A stretch of DNA of 64,000 nucleotides from Streptomyces sp. WMMB 322 (GTDB lineage Bacteria > Actinomycetota > Actinomycetes > Streptomycetales > Streptomycetaceae). Location of the stretch: NCBI RefSeq assembly GCF_900090145.1, contig NZ_FMHI01000023.1, positions 1 through 64,000 on the forward strand, in the 5' to 3' direction. The translations under genes were made by a program, and so were the position numbers. The notes beneath the pieces were generated by a model. That model ran no database searches, was not told the origin of the DNA, and worked only from the letters and a program-made list of their open reading frames with translations. Position 1 is the first letter of the stretch; the number at the start of each line of letters is the position of its first letter. This document shows positions 40,092-49,270 of the stretch, piece after piece.

Positions 40092-41567
40092 TCAGGACGG
40101 TCCGGCAGCGGTTGTCACACCGCGGTCACCGGTTTCACGGTTTCGGCTGCGCGTCAGCGTGTGGGCCACCACGAAGGCCACCAGATTGGCGCCGGCGCCG
40201 ACGACGATCGGGTCCAGCCCCGTCCGCTCCTGGAACCACACCAGCCAGATCAGCGTCGCTGCCGCTCCGGAGACGATCGCGGCCAGCGCCGCGGTCCTGG
40301 ACCTGCTGCCCAGGAGCACGGCTATGAGGAGCGGTATGACGATCGTCGGTGCCCAGAACGAGTAGGCGTAGATCAGCGCATCAACGATCGAGGGGACGAC
40401 CAGCGCGAAGCCCGTCGCCAGCACGCCGACGAGCAGTGTGAGTGCACGCTCCAACGTCAGCTTGCGCCGCATGCTGAGGCCTCCCGGCGCGAGCGGCTGG
40501 TAGACGTCCTTGACGAAGGCCACGGCCGCCGCGTTGAGGTACGAGCTGGCAGTGGACATGACCACGGCCAACAACGCCGCCACGACCAGTCCCATGAGTC
40601 CGGCCGGGACCAGGTTCGTCACCAGCGTCGGCATGGCCTGGTCCGGCTCGATGTCCGGATAGAGGACGAGGGCGACGAGGCCGAGGGTGGCGGCGACGAA
40701 ATAGAAGAGGAAGGCGAAGACCCCGGTCAGTGCGAATCCGCGGCGCGCGTGCTTGCTGTCCGGTGTGGAGAACGTCCGCTGGGCATACGGCGGCACGAGC
40801 GTCTCGCCCAGCAGGAATGCGATGAACAACCCGATGAATGTCGCGAGGGTGTAGTCGCCCCCGAACGTCAGATGTGCGTCAGGAAGCGAGTTGACCATCT
40901 CGGCAGGCCCGCCTGCCTCCCGGAGTGCCAGCACCAGGGTCACGGGAATGAACACACCCAGGAACACGAACTGCAGCATGTCGGTCTGGATCACTGCCCA
41001 GGCGCCGCCGAATGACGAATACAGCACCACGACAGCCATACCCACCGCGATGGACGGTCCCTGCGGCAGATCCAGCGTGGCGTTCACCACCGTGCCTATC
41101 GCCAGTGCCTGTGCACCGAGAATTCCGGCGCACAGCAGGATCGACAGCACACCGGTGAGCAGCCTTCCCGGCTTGCCGTAATGCTCGTGCATGATGTCGC
41201 CGACCGTGTGTGCCCCGGCATAGCGCTTGAGACGCGGTGCCACGAAGAGCCCCACCAGGAGAAAACTCACCGCGTATCCGAAGAACGCGAACATGTAGAC
41301 GTAGCCGTCCGAGAACGTCTTCCCGGCCACACCCATCGAGGCACCGCCACCGAGGAAGGATGCCGCGAGAGAGCCGAAGAAGACGGGCCAGATGATGCGG
41401 TTTCCCGCCACGGCGAAATCCTCCTCGGACTTCACCTTGCGCATCGTCTGCACTCCGATGACGACCAGGAGAACGAAATAGGCCACCAGCATGACCCAGT
41501 CGAGAAACCCCACGGCACCCACCATCCCTCCGAGCCGGTAGAGAGTCATCACGGTAGGGACCGGCAT
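40092..41567 (-). CDS. Sodium:solute symporter (SSS/SLC5 family)
   Basis: 491 residues, about 13 transmembrane helices. Landmarks: DWVMLVAYFVLLVVIGVQTMRKVKSEEDFAVAGN at the start, GSLAASFLGGGASMG, the family signature GLVVAALLAVVMSTASSYLNAAAVAFVKDVYQP (Na2-site Ser/Thr in MSTASS), and ALIYAYSFWAPTIVIPLLIA near the end. It imports an amino acid, carboxylate or sugar with Na+. The neighbours, a divergent DadA-like oxidoreductase and a PucR/CdaR-type regulator, favour an amino-acid-like substrate. The ATG 41567 region has no strong SD. The small membrane protein follows 15 nt downstream, and the regulator gene ends 68 bp upstream on the same strand. Confidence 0.93.
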   Translation of the reverse strand: MPVPTVMTLYRLGGMVGAVGFLDWVMLVAYFVLLVVIGVQTMRKVKSEEDFAVAGNRIIWPVFFGSLAASFLGGGASMGVAGKTFSDGYVYMFAFFGYAVSFLLVGLFVAPRLKRYAGAHTVGDIMHEHYGKPGRLLTGVLSILLCAGILGAQALAIGTVVNATLDLPQGPSIAVGMAVVVLYSSFGGAWAVIQTDMLQFVFLGVFIPVTLVLALREAGGPAEMVNSLPDAHLTFGGDYTLATFIGLFIAFLLGETLVPPYAQRTFSTPDSKHARRGFALTGVFAFLFYFVAATLGLVALVLYPDIEPDQAMPTLVTNLVPAGLMGLVVAALLAVVMSTASSYLNAAAVAFVKDVYQPLAPGGLSMRRKLTLERALTLLVGVLATGFALVVPSIVDALIYAYSFWAPTIVIPLLIAVLLGSRSRTAALAAIVSGAAATLIWLVWFQERTGLDPIVVGAGANLVAFVVAHTLTRSRNRETGDRGVTTAAGPS

Positions 41568-41635
41568 TTATGACGTCACTGTTCAAAGCAGCTGGTTTAT
41601 CGACGCTATGAGTGATCGGTTTCGTACGAAGCGTC

Positions 41636-42835
41636 CTACAGCTTGTCCAGGCGCTCGACAAGGCAGGCCAGATACAGGGGGGTTGCCTCCGCCGGGTCCC
41701 TGACGTTCCTGCCCGTCAGTGTGCTGATCTTGTCCAGTCGGTAGAGAAGGGTGTTGCGGTGGATGTGCAGACGTCTCGCCGCGTGCACCAGGTTGAATCC
41801 GGACTCGTGCCAGGCGACCAGAGTGGAGCGCAGCGGCGACCCGGCAGGCTGATCGGCCATCCCGGCCAGCTGGTCGCGGCTGAACCTGGCGCGGGCCCGA
41901 TGCCCCGCACTCGTCAGCAGCTGCTCGATCCGCAGGGCGCGGACGGGGAAGACGGCCTCACCGGAGATGACCTTCGGCCCGATCCGGACCGCGTCGTCGG
42001 CGTCGGTGTAGGAGGCGTGCAGAGCAGCCACGTCCGCGCCGGCCTCGCCGAAGCCCACGTGCGCCGCGATGCCGTGGCGGCGCTGCAGTTCGTCGACGAG
42101 GGAGTGGCACCGGTCCTCGAGTCCGTACGCCCAGTCCGCACCGGTGGACACATGGCACAGCACGGCGATCCGCCCGGCCCGCATCTCTGCCACGACGTCG
42201 TGCGAGGCGTTGAAGACGCCCCGGACGGTCCGAAGCGGAGAGGCGGTGGAGGGCAGCCTGCCTGACGGGCCGGGACGGGCATCGGCGGCGTCCTGATGAG
42301 AGGTGACGACCAGCACTGCCGCCCTGCGCACGAGGAGATCCACGCCCAGTTCCGCGGCGCGCGCCACGATCACTGCGGGGTCCGCCGAGTCCGGGTCGAA
42401 GAACGCGACGTCGCGCAGCAGGTCCTCGCGTGCTCGTTCACGTACCATCCGGTAGCGCTGCAGGACCGACTCCTGCAGCAGGATTTCCGTCTGCCGCTGT
42501 ACGACCCGCCCGAACTGCCGTACCCGCCGCGGTGCTCCGGTGAGACCCACCGTTCCCACCGGTACGCCGTCGAGCACGATCGGCAGGGTGATGCCGGGCC
42601 GCACCCCGTGCAGCTTCCGTACCTCTTCCGCCGTGTGGGTCCGTGGACTCAGGGTCTCCAGGACGCTGCGCGATGCTTCGTGCACGGTTCCGACGCGAAG
42701 CGTGTCACCGCTGCCGATCACAGTCCCTTCGCGGTCGGTGATGAGCACGTTCAGCCCGATGATGGCGCTCGTCTCGCCGGCGATCTCCTGCGCCAACTCA
42801 GGGGTGAGAACCGGTGCTCTGCCCGCATCCGCCAT
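41636..42835 (-). CDS. PucR/CdaR-type transcriptional regulator (sugar-diacid recognition domain)
   Basis: 399 residues. The N-terminal domain LTPELAQEIAGETSAIIGLNVLITDREGTVIGSGD is the diacid-recognition (CdaR) fold with VRPGITLPIVLDGVPVGTVGLTG. A middle GGDEF-like/PucR segment follows (VLCHVSTGADWAYG, HVGFGEAGADVAALHASYTDA), and the C-terminal helix-turn-helix is HESGFNLVHAARRLHIHRNTLLYRLDKI. CdaR proteins activate genes for sugar diacid use; relatives regulate other small acids. ATG 42835 is chosen for gtggaggcagtc upstream. It precedes the symporter on the same strand and diverges from the DadA-like gene, so it likely controls both sides. Confidence 0.9.
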   Translation of the reverse strand: MADAGRAPVLTPELAQEIAGETSAIIGLNVLITDREGTVIGSGDTLRVGTVHEASRSVLETLSPRTHTAEEVRKLHGVRPGITLPIVLDGVPVGTVGLTGAPRRVRQFGRVVQRQTEILLQESVLQRYRMVRERAREDLLRDVAFFDPDSADPAVIVARAAELGVDLLVRRAAVLVVTSHQDAADARPGPSGRLPSTASPLRTVRGVFNASHDVVAEMRAGRIAVLCHVSTGADWAYGLEDRCHSLVDELQRRHGIAAHVGFGEAGADVAALHASYTDADDAVRIGPKVISGEAVFPVRALRIEQLLTSAGHRARARFSRDQLAGMADQPAGSPLRSTLVAWHESGFNLVHAARRLHIHRNTLLYRLDKISTLTGRNVRDPAEATPLYLACLVERLDKL

Positions 42836-43014
42836 GACTGCCTCCACTTGCTGTTGGATCAACCATACGAAGAACGGCTGCTCGGAGATCCGTTTACGGG
42901 ACGCTTCGGACGATGCTGCCGCCGGTCCTGTTTCCTAATGTCCTCTTCGAGGGGCAGCGCGGACGCGTCCTGCCGGCCGTATGCCATCGCACACCCGCCT
43001 ATGGGGAGGGCACC

Positions 43015-44271
43015 GTGACCAGCGGACCAAGGACCGAGTCGGCGACAGTGATCGGCGGCGGACTGATCGGCCTCTGCTGCGCGTACTACCTGCGACAGGC
43101 CGGGCTGCACGTCACCGTCGTGGAGCGTCATCGGGTAGGGAGCGGGGCGTCCCGGGGCAATGCCGGTGAGATCTGTCCCGACCTGGTCACGCCGCTTCCC
43201 GCCCCTGGGGTCATCGGTCCCGCGCTCCGCGGTCTGCCGCGCCGCGACAGCGCGCTGCACCTTCGCCCACGGCTGGACGCCGCGCTCGTCCGCTTCCTCA
43301 TCCGGTTCGGACGGAACTCCACCCGCCGGCGCCACAGCGCGGGCGTACGCGCCCTCTCCCAGCTCGCCGCCGGCAGCTTCCGGCTGTTCGAGGAGATGGA
43401 GAGCGCCGGGGTCGACGCCGAGCCGGTCAAGCGCGGCTACGTCTTCGCATACGCGTCGGCGGACAGCGCCCGGCGCGCGCTCGGGGGCTTCCGCGAGGTC
43501 GGCGCCCCGCTCGGCTCCGACGTCCTGGAGGGTGCTGAACTCACGGAGCTCGAACCGGCGTTGGGGCCGAGGGCGCGGGCGGGAATCCTCATCGAGGACC
43601 AGTGGTCCGTAGACCCTTCGCTCTTCGTGGACCGGCTTGCGGGCACGTTGCGCGAACAGGGCGTCGACATCATCGAGGGCGCGCGGGTGAGCTCCCTGGC
43701 CGAGGCGGGCGGCCGTACTCGTGTACGTACCTCCCTCGGCGACTTCATCAGCGACACCGCCGTCATCGCGGCCGGAGTGTGGTCTCGGGAACTGTGCCGC
43801 GGCCTGGGCGTGGACATCGACCTTTTCCCCGGCAAGGGATACAGCTTCTCCGTCGAGGCGGACCCGATGCCGCGCCGGGTGATCCATCTCGGGGACGCAC
43901 GGGTGGTGTGCACGCCGATGGGTGAACGCTTGCGGGTTGCCGGGAGCATGGAGTTCGACAGCAACGCCGACGCGTTTCATCCGCGCCGGGTTGAGGCCGT
44001 CGTCGCCGCGGCCGGCGGATACCTGAGGTCGGCGGACTGGTCGGGACGGCAGGATGAATGGGTCGGCGCTCGTGTGATGACCCCGGACGGTCTGCCCGCG
44101 GTCGGACTCGTACCCGGTCACTCGCGCATCCACCTGGCGTCCGGCCACAACATGCTGGGCCTGATGCTGGGGCCGGCCACAGGACGTCTGATCGCAGACC
44201 TCCTCTCGCCCGGGCCCGCCCCGGCGGTCAGCGGGCTGCTCTCACCCGGCAGGAGTGCGATCAGAGTGTGA
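43015..44271 (+). CDS. FAD-dependent amino-acid dehydrogenase/oxidase (DadA-like)
   Basis: 418 residues, DAO superfamily. N-terminal FAD motif TVIGGGLIGLCCAYYLRQAGLHVTVVER, then SGASRGNAGEICPDLVTPLPAPG, which is the DadA-type SxxNAG segment. The C-terminal region has DTAVIAAGVWSRELCRGLGVDIDLFPGKGYSFSV, GARVMTPDGLPAVGLVPGHSRIHLASGHNMLGLMLGPATGRLIADLL, the usual second FAD-contact block. Substrates are D-amino acids, hydroxyproline or sarcosine-like amines. GTG 43015 has GGGGAGG 5 nt upstream. Divergent from the CdaR-type regulator, so the symporter, small partner, regulator and this enzyme form an uptake-and-oxidation module. Confidence 0.9.
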   Translation: MTSGPRTESATVIGGGLIGLCCAYYLRQAGLHVTVVERHRVGSGASRGNAGEICPDLVTPLPAPGVIGPALRGLPRRDSALHLRPRLDAALVRFLIRFGRNSTRRRHSAGVRALSQLAAGSFRLFEEMESAGVDAEPVKRGYVFAYASADSARRALGGFREVGAPLGSDVLEGAELTELEPALGPRARAGILIEDQWSVDPSLFVDRLAGTLREQGVDIIEGARVSSLAEAGGRTRVRTSLGDFISDTAVIAAGVWSRELCRGLGVDIDLFPGKGYSFSVEADPMPRRVIHLGDARVVCTPMGERLRVAGSMEFDSNADAFHPRRVEAVVAAAGGYLRSADWSGRQDEWVGARVMTPDGLPAVGLVPGHSRIHLASGHNMLGLMLGPATGRLIADLLSPGPAPAVSGLLSPGRSAIRV

Positions 44272-44490
44272 CGCCGCAGCCGAAGCCCGAAACGGGCGGC
44301 GGCAGTTGGGCCGGCCCCGCCCGGCCTGCCGCCGAAAGAACGGGGCGGGGCGAATCCGACTGCGCGGCGTGAAAGACGGCACGTTCACGAGGTCACCCAC
44401 GAGCCGGCGGGTCGGTTCAGCCCCTGTGCGGACCACTTCCAGCTTCGGGCTTCCGGTCCGCCGACGTCCCGAGGCAGGTACAACGGCCAC

Positions 44491-45246
44491 ATGGACGACC
44501 GGACTTTCCTCGACCACGTCGCCGACGCGCTCGCAAGACTGCCCGCGGTGCGGGCCGTCGCCCTCGGCGGATCCCGTGCCCAGGGCACTGAACGGCCCGA
44601 CAGCGACTGGGACTTCGCGCTCTACTACCGGGGCTCCTTCGACCCGGCCGACCTGCGGGCCCTGGGCTGGCCGGGGGAGGTGAGCGGGATCGGGGAGTGG
44701 GGCGGCGGTGTGTTCAACGGCGGTGCCTGGCTGACGGTCGACGGGCGCCGCACCGACGTCCACTACCGCGATCTGGACGTGGTCGAGCACGAGATCGCCG
44801 AGGCCCGCGAGGGCCGCTTCCACCGGGAACAGCTCATGTTCCACCTGGCCGGGATCCCCAGCTACCTCGTGGTCGGCGAACTCGCCCTCAACCGGACGCT
44901 GCGCGGTCAACTGCCGAGCCCGTCCTACCCGCCGGCTCTGCGTGCTTCGGCGTCCGTCCAGTGGCGCGAGACGGCCCGGGCCACGCTCTCCTACGCCCGG
45001 ACCAGCTACGCACCGCGCGGGTGCCTCACGGAAGTCGCCGGATCGATTGCCGTGGCGGCGATGCAGCACGCGCACGCCGTGCTCGCGGGCCGGGGCGTGT
45101 GGGTGACGAACGAGAAGACGCTGCTGGAGCGGGCCGGGCTGCGCGGCATCGACGAGGTGACGGCCTCGGCGAGCACCCGCCCGGAGGACCTCGAAGAGGC
45201 CCTGCGCGAGGCGGAGGCCTTCTTCGAGTCCGTCGTGCCGGGCTGA
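44491..45246 (+). CDS. Nucleotidyltransferase-domain protein
   Basis: 251 residues. The polymerase-beta-type active site is at the N-terminus: VAALALGGSRAQGTERPDSDWDFALYY-like, with GGSRAxG at ~28-34 and Asp pair in SDWDF (~40-42) as metal ligands; the third Asp is in DGRRTDVHYRDLD. A helical C-terminal domain includes AALRASASVQWRETARATLSYAR and EVAGSIAVAAMQHAHAVLAGRGVWVTNEKTLLERAGL, the usual DUF4037-like extension. Members adenylylate small molecules, including aminoglycosides, or act on tRNA/protein; no specific substrate is indicated. No convincing SD; caggtacaacggccac precedes the ATG. Monocistronic. Note: the first motif quoted is approximate, the Gly-Ser and Asp residues are as written. 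Confidence 0.83.
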   Translation: MDDRTFLDHVADALARLPAVRAVALGGSRAQGTERPDSDWDFALYYRGSFDPADLRALGWPGEVSGIGEWGGGVFNGGAWLTVDGRRTDVHYRDLDVVEHEIAEAREGRFHREQLMFHLAGIPSYLVVGELALNRTLRGQLPSPSYPPALRASASVQWRETARATLSYARTSYAPRGCLTEVAGSIAVAAMQHAHAVLAGRGVWVTNEKTLLERAGLRGIDEVTASASTRPEDLEEALREAEAFFESVVPG

Positions 45247-45385
45247 CGCGACGTCCTGGATGCCCGAAGGCAACTCCCGTGCATCGGACCGGACTTCACC
45301 CCCGGCCACAGGGACCGCGGGGCCGGGGACCGGGTGCCGGGGAAGTCACAGGTGACAGGTGCGCCCGACGGCGCGCCAAGTGCGC

Positions 45386-46435
45386 TCAGGCGGGCGGCAG
45401 TTCGCCGGAGCCCCGCGCGATGAGCCTCGTGGGGTGTGTCTTCAGGCACGGCGGGTCCTGCGCGCCCTCCAGACGCCGGAAGAGCAGATCGGCCGCGCTG
45501 CGCCCCAGTTGGGCCGGGTCCTGCGCCACGACGCTGACCGGGGGCGAGAGCATGTCGGCGAGCTCGAAGTCGTCGAAGCCGAGCAGCGCCACGGGCCGCC
45601 CCACCTCTGCCAGCACCCGCACCAGTGTGACCGTCACCCGGTTGTTGCCCGCGAAGAACGCGGTGACCGGTTCGGGGCCGCCCAGCATGCGCTCGGCGTC
45701 CGCGCGTACACGCGAGGGGTCCGTGGCGCCCGGAGCCATCCAGCCCGGATGCACGGGAAGCCCCGCTTCGGACATCGCCGCCTCGTAGCCCCGTATCCGT
45801 TCGTGCGCCGTGTGGATGCGGGGAAGGTCGCCGATGAAGCCGATGCGCCGGTGTCCGTGCGCGACGAGATGCGCCACGCCCTCACGCGCACCGGCGAAGC
45901 TGTCGACCAGGACCTGGTCCGCCTCGATGCGGCCCGGCGGCCGGTCGACGAAGACGGTGGCGACCCCGGCGGCCATCTCGGGTTCGAGGTAGCGGTGGTC
46001 GTCGCTGGCCGGGACGATGACGAGGCCGTCCACACGCCGGGCGCACAGGGCGAGCACCAGCTCCTGTTCGCGTCCCGGGTCCTCGGCGCTGGAGCCGTTG
46101 ATCAGCAGCGCTCCGTGCGCGCGGGCGACTTCCTCGACGGCACGGCTCAGCGGCGCGTAGAAGGGGTCGGCGAGATCCTCCAGGACGAGCCCGATGCTGG
46201 CCGTGCGGCCCTTGCGCAGGATGCGGGCGCTGTCGTTGCGGCGGAAGCCGAGAGCGGTGATCGATTCCTGCACGCGCCGCTCGGTGTCGGGCGAGACGCC
46301 GGCCTCCCCGTTGACCACTCTCGAGACGGTCTTCAGGCCGACGCCGGCGCGGGCGGCGACGTCCTTCATGGTCGGCCGGTTGCCGTACCGCCCGGATGAC
46401 GGGCGGGCGGCGGCGGAACGTACGGAGTCGGGCAC
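45386..46435 (-). CDS. LacI-family transcriptional regulator
   Basis: 349 residues. A short leader is followed by the HTH TMKDVAARAGVGLKTVSRVVNGEAGVSP and the hinge helix DSARILRKGRT. The effector domain contains IGLVLEDLADPFYAPLSRAVEEVA, VDGLVIVPASDDH, GHRRIGFIGDLPRIHTAHERIRGYEAA, TAFFAGNNRVTVTLVRVLAEVG and ALLGFDDFELADMLSPPVSVVAQDP. Start taken at GTG 46435; ATG 46369 would begin right at the HTH (MKDVAARAG) and is a reasonable alternative. Divergent from the ROK sugar kinase, with a perfect 12-bp LacI-type operator between them, so it most likely represses both. Confidence 0.92.
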   Translation of the reverse strand: MPDSVRSAAARPSSGRYGNRPTMKDVAARAGVGLKTVSRVVNGEAGVSPDTERRVQESITALGFRRNDSARILRKGRTASIGLVLEDLADPFYAPLSRAVEEVARAHGALLINGSSAEDPGREQELVLALCARRVDGLVIVPASDDHRYLEPEMAAGVATVFVDRPPGRIEADQVLVDSFAGAREGVAHLVAHGHRRIGFIGDLPRIHTAHERIRGYEAAMSEAGLPVHPGWMAPGATDPSRVRADAERMLGGPEPVTAFFAGNNRVTVTLVRVLAEVGRPVALLGFDDFELADMLSPPVSVVAQDPAQLGRSAADLLFRRLEGAQDPPCLKTHPTRLIARGSGELPPA

Positions 46436-46505
46436 GGTTTCGGGATCCCCCTCGTGAGGCGCGGAGCGGCAGGCGAGCAGCATAGCTGCCCCGCACAGCG
46501 GTCTG

Positions 46506-46517
46506 GACAACGTTGTC
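46506..46517. promoter_or_regulatory. LacI-type operator palindrome
   Basis: GACAACGTTGTC is a perfect 12-bp palindrome with the central CG expected for LacI/GalR-family sites. It lies between the divergent LacI regulator (start 46435) and ROK kinase (start 46598). Confidence 0.8.
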
Positions 46518-46597
46518 ATCACGCGCCAGACTGATCTCTCGACCGTTCCCGGCAGGGGGCGGGTCTGCGGCCCCCTCCACCGGGAGAACATCACCAC

Positions 46598-47593
46598 ATG
46601 CACACGGACATCGTCGCGGCTCTCGACATCGGCGGTACGAAGATCGCAGGCGCGCTGGTGGACAGCGGCGGCGACCTGCTCGTACGGACCCAGCGCCCCA
46701 CACCGCCCGCAGGAGAGGGCGAGCAGGTGATGGCAGCAGTGGGCGAGGTGCTGGGCGAGCTCGCCGCGTCGCCGCTGTGGCCGGCCGCCCGTGCCGTGGG
46801 CATCGGCAGCGCGGGCCCGGTGGATTCCAATGCCGGCACCGTCTCTCCCGTCAACATCCCTGGGTGGCGCGACTATCCGCTGGTCCGGGGAGTTCGTGAG
46901 CTTGCCGGCGGCCTGCCCGTGACCCTCGTCGGGGACGGGGTGGCGATGGCCGCGGCCGAGCACTGGCAGGGCGCGGCCCGGGGGCGCGTGAACGCGCTGT
47001 GCATGGTGGTCTCCACGGGCGTCGGCGGCGGACTCGTCCTCGGCGGCGAGCTGCACCCGGGGCCCACCGGCAACGCCGGCCACATCGGACACATCAGCGT
47101 CGACCTGGACGGCGACAGCTGTCCGTGCGGCGGTCGCGGATGCGTCGAACGGATCGCCAGCGGCCCCAACATCGCCCGCCGCGCCCTGGAACGGGGCTGG
47201 CTGCCCGGCCCCGACAAGGACGTCTCGGCCGCCGCCGTCGCGGCGTCGGCGCGGGACGGCGATCCCGTCGCCGTTGCGTCGTTCGAGCGCGCGGCCCGTG
47301 CGCTCGCCGCCGGCATCGCCGCGACGGCCACGCTCGTCGAGATAGAGATAGCGGTGCTCGGCGGGGGAGTGGCCAAGTCGGGCGAGGTCCTCTTCGCGCC
47401 GCTGCGCAGGGCGCTGCGCGAGTACGCGACGCTGTCGTTCGTGCGGGGCCCCGAGGTCGTGCCCGCCCAGATGGGCACCGACGCCGGGCTCATCGGGGCG
47501 GCTGCGGCATGCGGGGACGTCAGGCCCGCGAGGGCTGCGCGCGCAGGGCGGCGCGTACGTACTCCGTCGGCCGAAGGCCGACCGTGCCCGTGA
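46598..47593 (+). CDS. ROK-family sugar kinase (glucokinase-like)
   Basis: 331 residues. The ATP-binding phosphate-1 motif is AALDIGGTKIAGALVD (Asp10); VGIGSAGPVDSNAGTVSPVNIPGW and LVGDGVAMAAAEHW carry sugar-site residues; GNAGHIGHISV has the catalytic/zinc His; and the zinc cluster is CPCGGRGCVE (Cys175, 177, 182). STGVGGGLVLGGEL and VLGGGVAKSGEVLF are the other signatures. The ExGH form here is NAGHIGH, as in N-acetylmannosamine and some glucose kinases. The last ~30 residues are Arg-rich and overlap the convergent AraC gene by 74 bp. Regulated by the divergent LacI protein. Confidence 0.91.
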   Translation: MHTDIVAALDIGGTKIAGALVDSGGDLLVRTQRPTPPAGEGEQVMAAVGEVLGELAASPLWPAARAVGIGSAGPVDSNAGTVSPVNIPGWRDYPLVRGVRELAGGLPVTLVGDGVAMAAAEHWQGAARGRVNALCMVVSTGVGGGLVLGGELHPGPTGNAGHIGHISVDLDGDSCPCGGRGCVERIASGPNIARRALERGWLPGPDKDVSAAAVAASARDGDPVAVASFERAARALAAGIAATATLVEIEIAVLGGGVAKSGEVLFAPLRRALREYATLSFVRGPEVVPAQMGTDAGLIGAAAACGDVRPARAARAGRRVRTPSAEGRPCP

Positions 47594-48422
47594 AGTCCCG
47601 CACGAGATGGGCCTGATCGCTGTACCCGAGCTCGCCGGCCAGCCGGGCCCAGTCGATGTCCGGGCGGCCGGCGGCCTGTTCCATCGCCTCGTGGATGCGG
47701 TAGCGCAGGATGACCCACTTGGGGCTCACGCCCACGCAGGCCGCGAAGAGCCGCTGAAGCGACCGCACCGAGACCCCCTCGCGGCGGGCGAGTTGCTCGA
47801 CGCGTGTGATGCCGCGGTCGGTGCGCACGAGATGGGCCAGCTCCATCGCACGCCCGGCGGCCGGGTCGGCCTCGGGGCCCAGATCCAGGAGGAACGCGTC
47901 GAGCGCCTCGACCCTGGCGTCCTCCTCGGCAGGCGAGAGCACCGCGTCGGGAAGCGTGGGCTCGAGGCCGGGAAAGACCTCGCCGAGCGCGTCCCTGCGG
48001 CCCGTCAGTCCCGCCACGCTTCCGGTGCCCCGCCGGACGAGGAACGGCCGGAAGCCGCCGGGACGGAACTGGACGCCGCACACCCGCCCCGTACCCTCCA
48101 GCGTGATCGAAAACAGGCCCTGCCCCACACCGGCCACCTCGGCCTCCGCGGAGCCCGTGCCGCGGCGCTGGAAGACGAGGTTCACCGAGGGATGAGGCAC
48201 GACCTGGGAGAGGTGGGGCTGCTCCAGCCGCCAGTCGATCAGCCAGTAGTGCTCCACGTACGGCCGCAGCGGCGCAGCGGCCATGCGACGCCTGAAGCGC
48301 ACACGGGCGAAGAGCTCACCGGCGTCGACGATGCCGCGGGTGTCGCTGCGCGGCGTGTGCCCTCCGTAACCGGCCGCCGCGGTCCGGGAGGCGGGGCCGT
48401 CCTCGCGGTGCTCACCTGCCAT
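47520..48422 (-). CDS. AraC-family transcriptional regulator
   Basis: 300 residues. The N-terminal half resembles the DUF6597 sensor domain: LRPYVEHYWLIDWRL, VVPHPSVNLVFQR and GVQFRPGGFRPFL. The C-terminal double helix-turn-helix reads VEQLARREGVSVRSLQRLFAACVGVSPKWVILRYRIHEAM and DWARLAGELGYSDQAHLVRDFTGTVGLRPTEYV. It starts at ATG 48422 (an upstream TTG at 48464 is less likely) and diverges from the TIGR03086 gene 77 bp away, its probable target. The long 74-bp tail-to-tail overlap with the ROK kinase gene is unusual. Confidence 0.9.
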   Translation of the reverse strand: MAGEHREDGPASRTAAAGYGGHTPRSDTRGIVDAGELFARVRFRRRMAAAPLRPYVEHYWLIDWRLEQPHLSQVVPHPSVNLVFQRRGTGSAEAEVAGVGQGLFSITLEGTGRVCGVQFRPGGFRPFLVRRGTGSVAGLTGRRDALGEVFPGLEPTLPDAVLSPAEEDARVEALDAFLLDLGPEADPAAGRAMELAHLVRTDRGITRVEQLARREGVSVRSLQRLFAACVGVSPKWVILRYRIHEAMEQAAGRPDIDWARLAGELGYSDQAHLVRDFTGTVGLRPTEYVRAALRAQPSRA

Positions 48423-48499
48423 GCCGCCCGATCCTATGACTGCGCCGCTGTCGCGTTTCTTCAAGCGGCGGCCTGCACGGCCGCCATAGTGTTCCGGAC

Positions 48500-49087
48500 A
48501 TGACGAACGAAATCTCCCCGCTGCTCGAAGGGGCCGCCGCGCAGGCCCGCCCGGTCGTGCACGGCGTGCGGGACGAGCAGATGGGTCTCCCCACTCCGTG
48601 CAGCGAGTACGACGTGAGCGCGCTGCTCAACCACCTCTTCCACGTGGTCGTGAGCTTCCAGTCCCTCGCCGCCGGGGGATCCGCGGACTTCTCCAGTACC
48701 CCCGACTACCTGGACGGCGGCAGGGCGGACTGGCGCGCGCGCTTCGACGAGGAGACCGCGCGGCTGGTGGAGGCGTGGTCCGCCCCCGGTGCGCTGGAGG
48801 GCACCTCGCAGGGCATGGGACTGCCGCAGCGCACCGTCGGCGGGATGGTGCTCGGCGACCTGACCGTGCACGCCTGGGACCTCGCGCGAGCCACGGACCA
48901 GGACTTCCACCCGTACGGGCCGGGCCTTCCGGAGCTGCTCGAGGGCTGGAGGGAACTGGCGCCCATGGGACGGAAGATGAAGGTCTTCGGTGAGCCCTTC
49001 CCGGTCTCCGGGAACGCGTCCCCCTTCGACGAACTCCTTGCGCTCAGTGGCCGCGACCCGGACTGGCGTCCGCCCGCGCCGTCCTGA
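48500..49087 (+). CDS. TIGR03086-family / mycothiol-dependent maleylpyruvate isomerase N-terminal-like protein
   Basis: 195 residues. The DinB-like four-helix domain shows TPCSEYDVSALLNHLFHVVVSF and GDLTVHAWDLARATDQDF, the conserved His residues of the putative metal site (H46-like in the first, VHAWD in the second). Family members are thought to be metal-binding, mycothiol-linked proteins; most have no assigned substrate. The ATG follows catagtgttccggac with no strong SD. Paired divergently with an AraC-family regulator. Confidence 0.85.
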   Translation: MTNEISPLLEGAAAQARPVVHGVRDEQMGLPTPCSEYDVSALLNHLFHVVVSFQSLAAGGSADFSSTPDYLDGGRADWRARFDEETARLVEAWSAPGALEGTSQGMGLPQRTVGGMVLGDLTVHAWDLARATDQDFHPYGPGLPELLEGWRELAPMGRKMKVFGEPFPVSGNASPFDELLALSGRDPDWRPPAPS

Positions 49088-49270
49088 TCCGTACGCTCCC
49101 CGGCGGCCCCGGGGACGCGGGAGAGCCGCCCAGAACGTGCCGCGCCGTCGCACAGTGGTGAAATCCGCCGCGTGCGCCAGGGTTTTGCGACGGCGCCGCC
49201 CCCGCGCGTTTCCGTGACAGGGTTGAGCGGGCAGCGTCAAACGGGGGGCGACGGCAGAGGGGGACCGACC

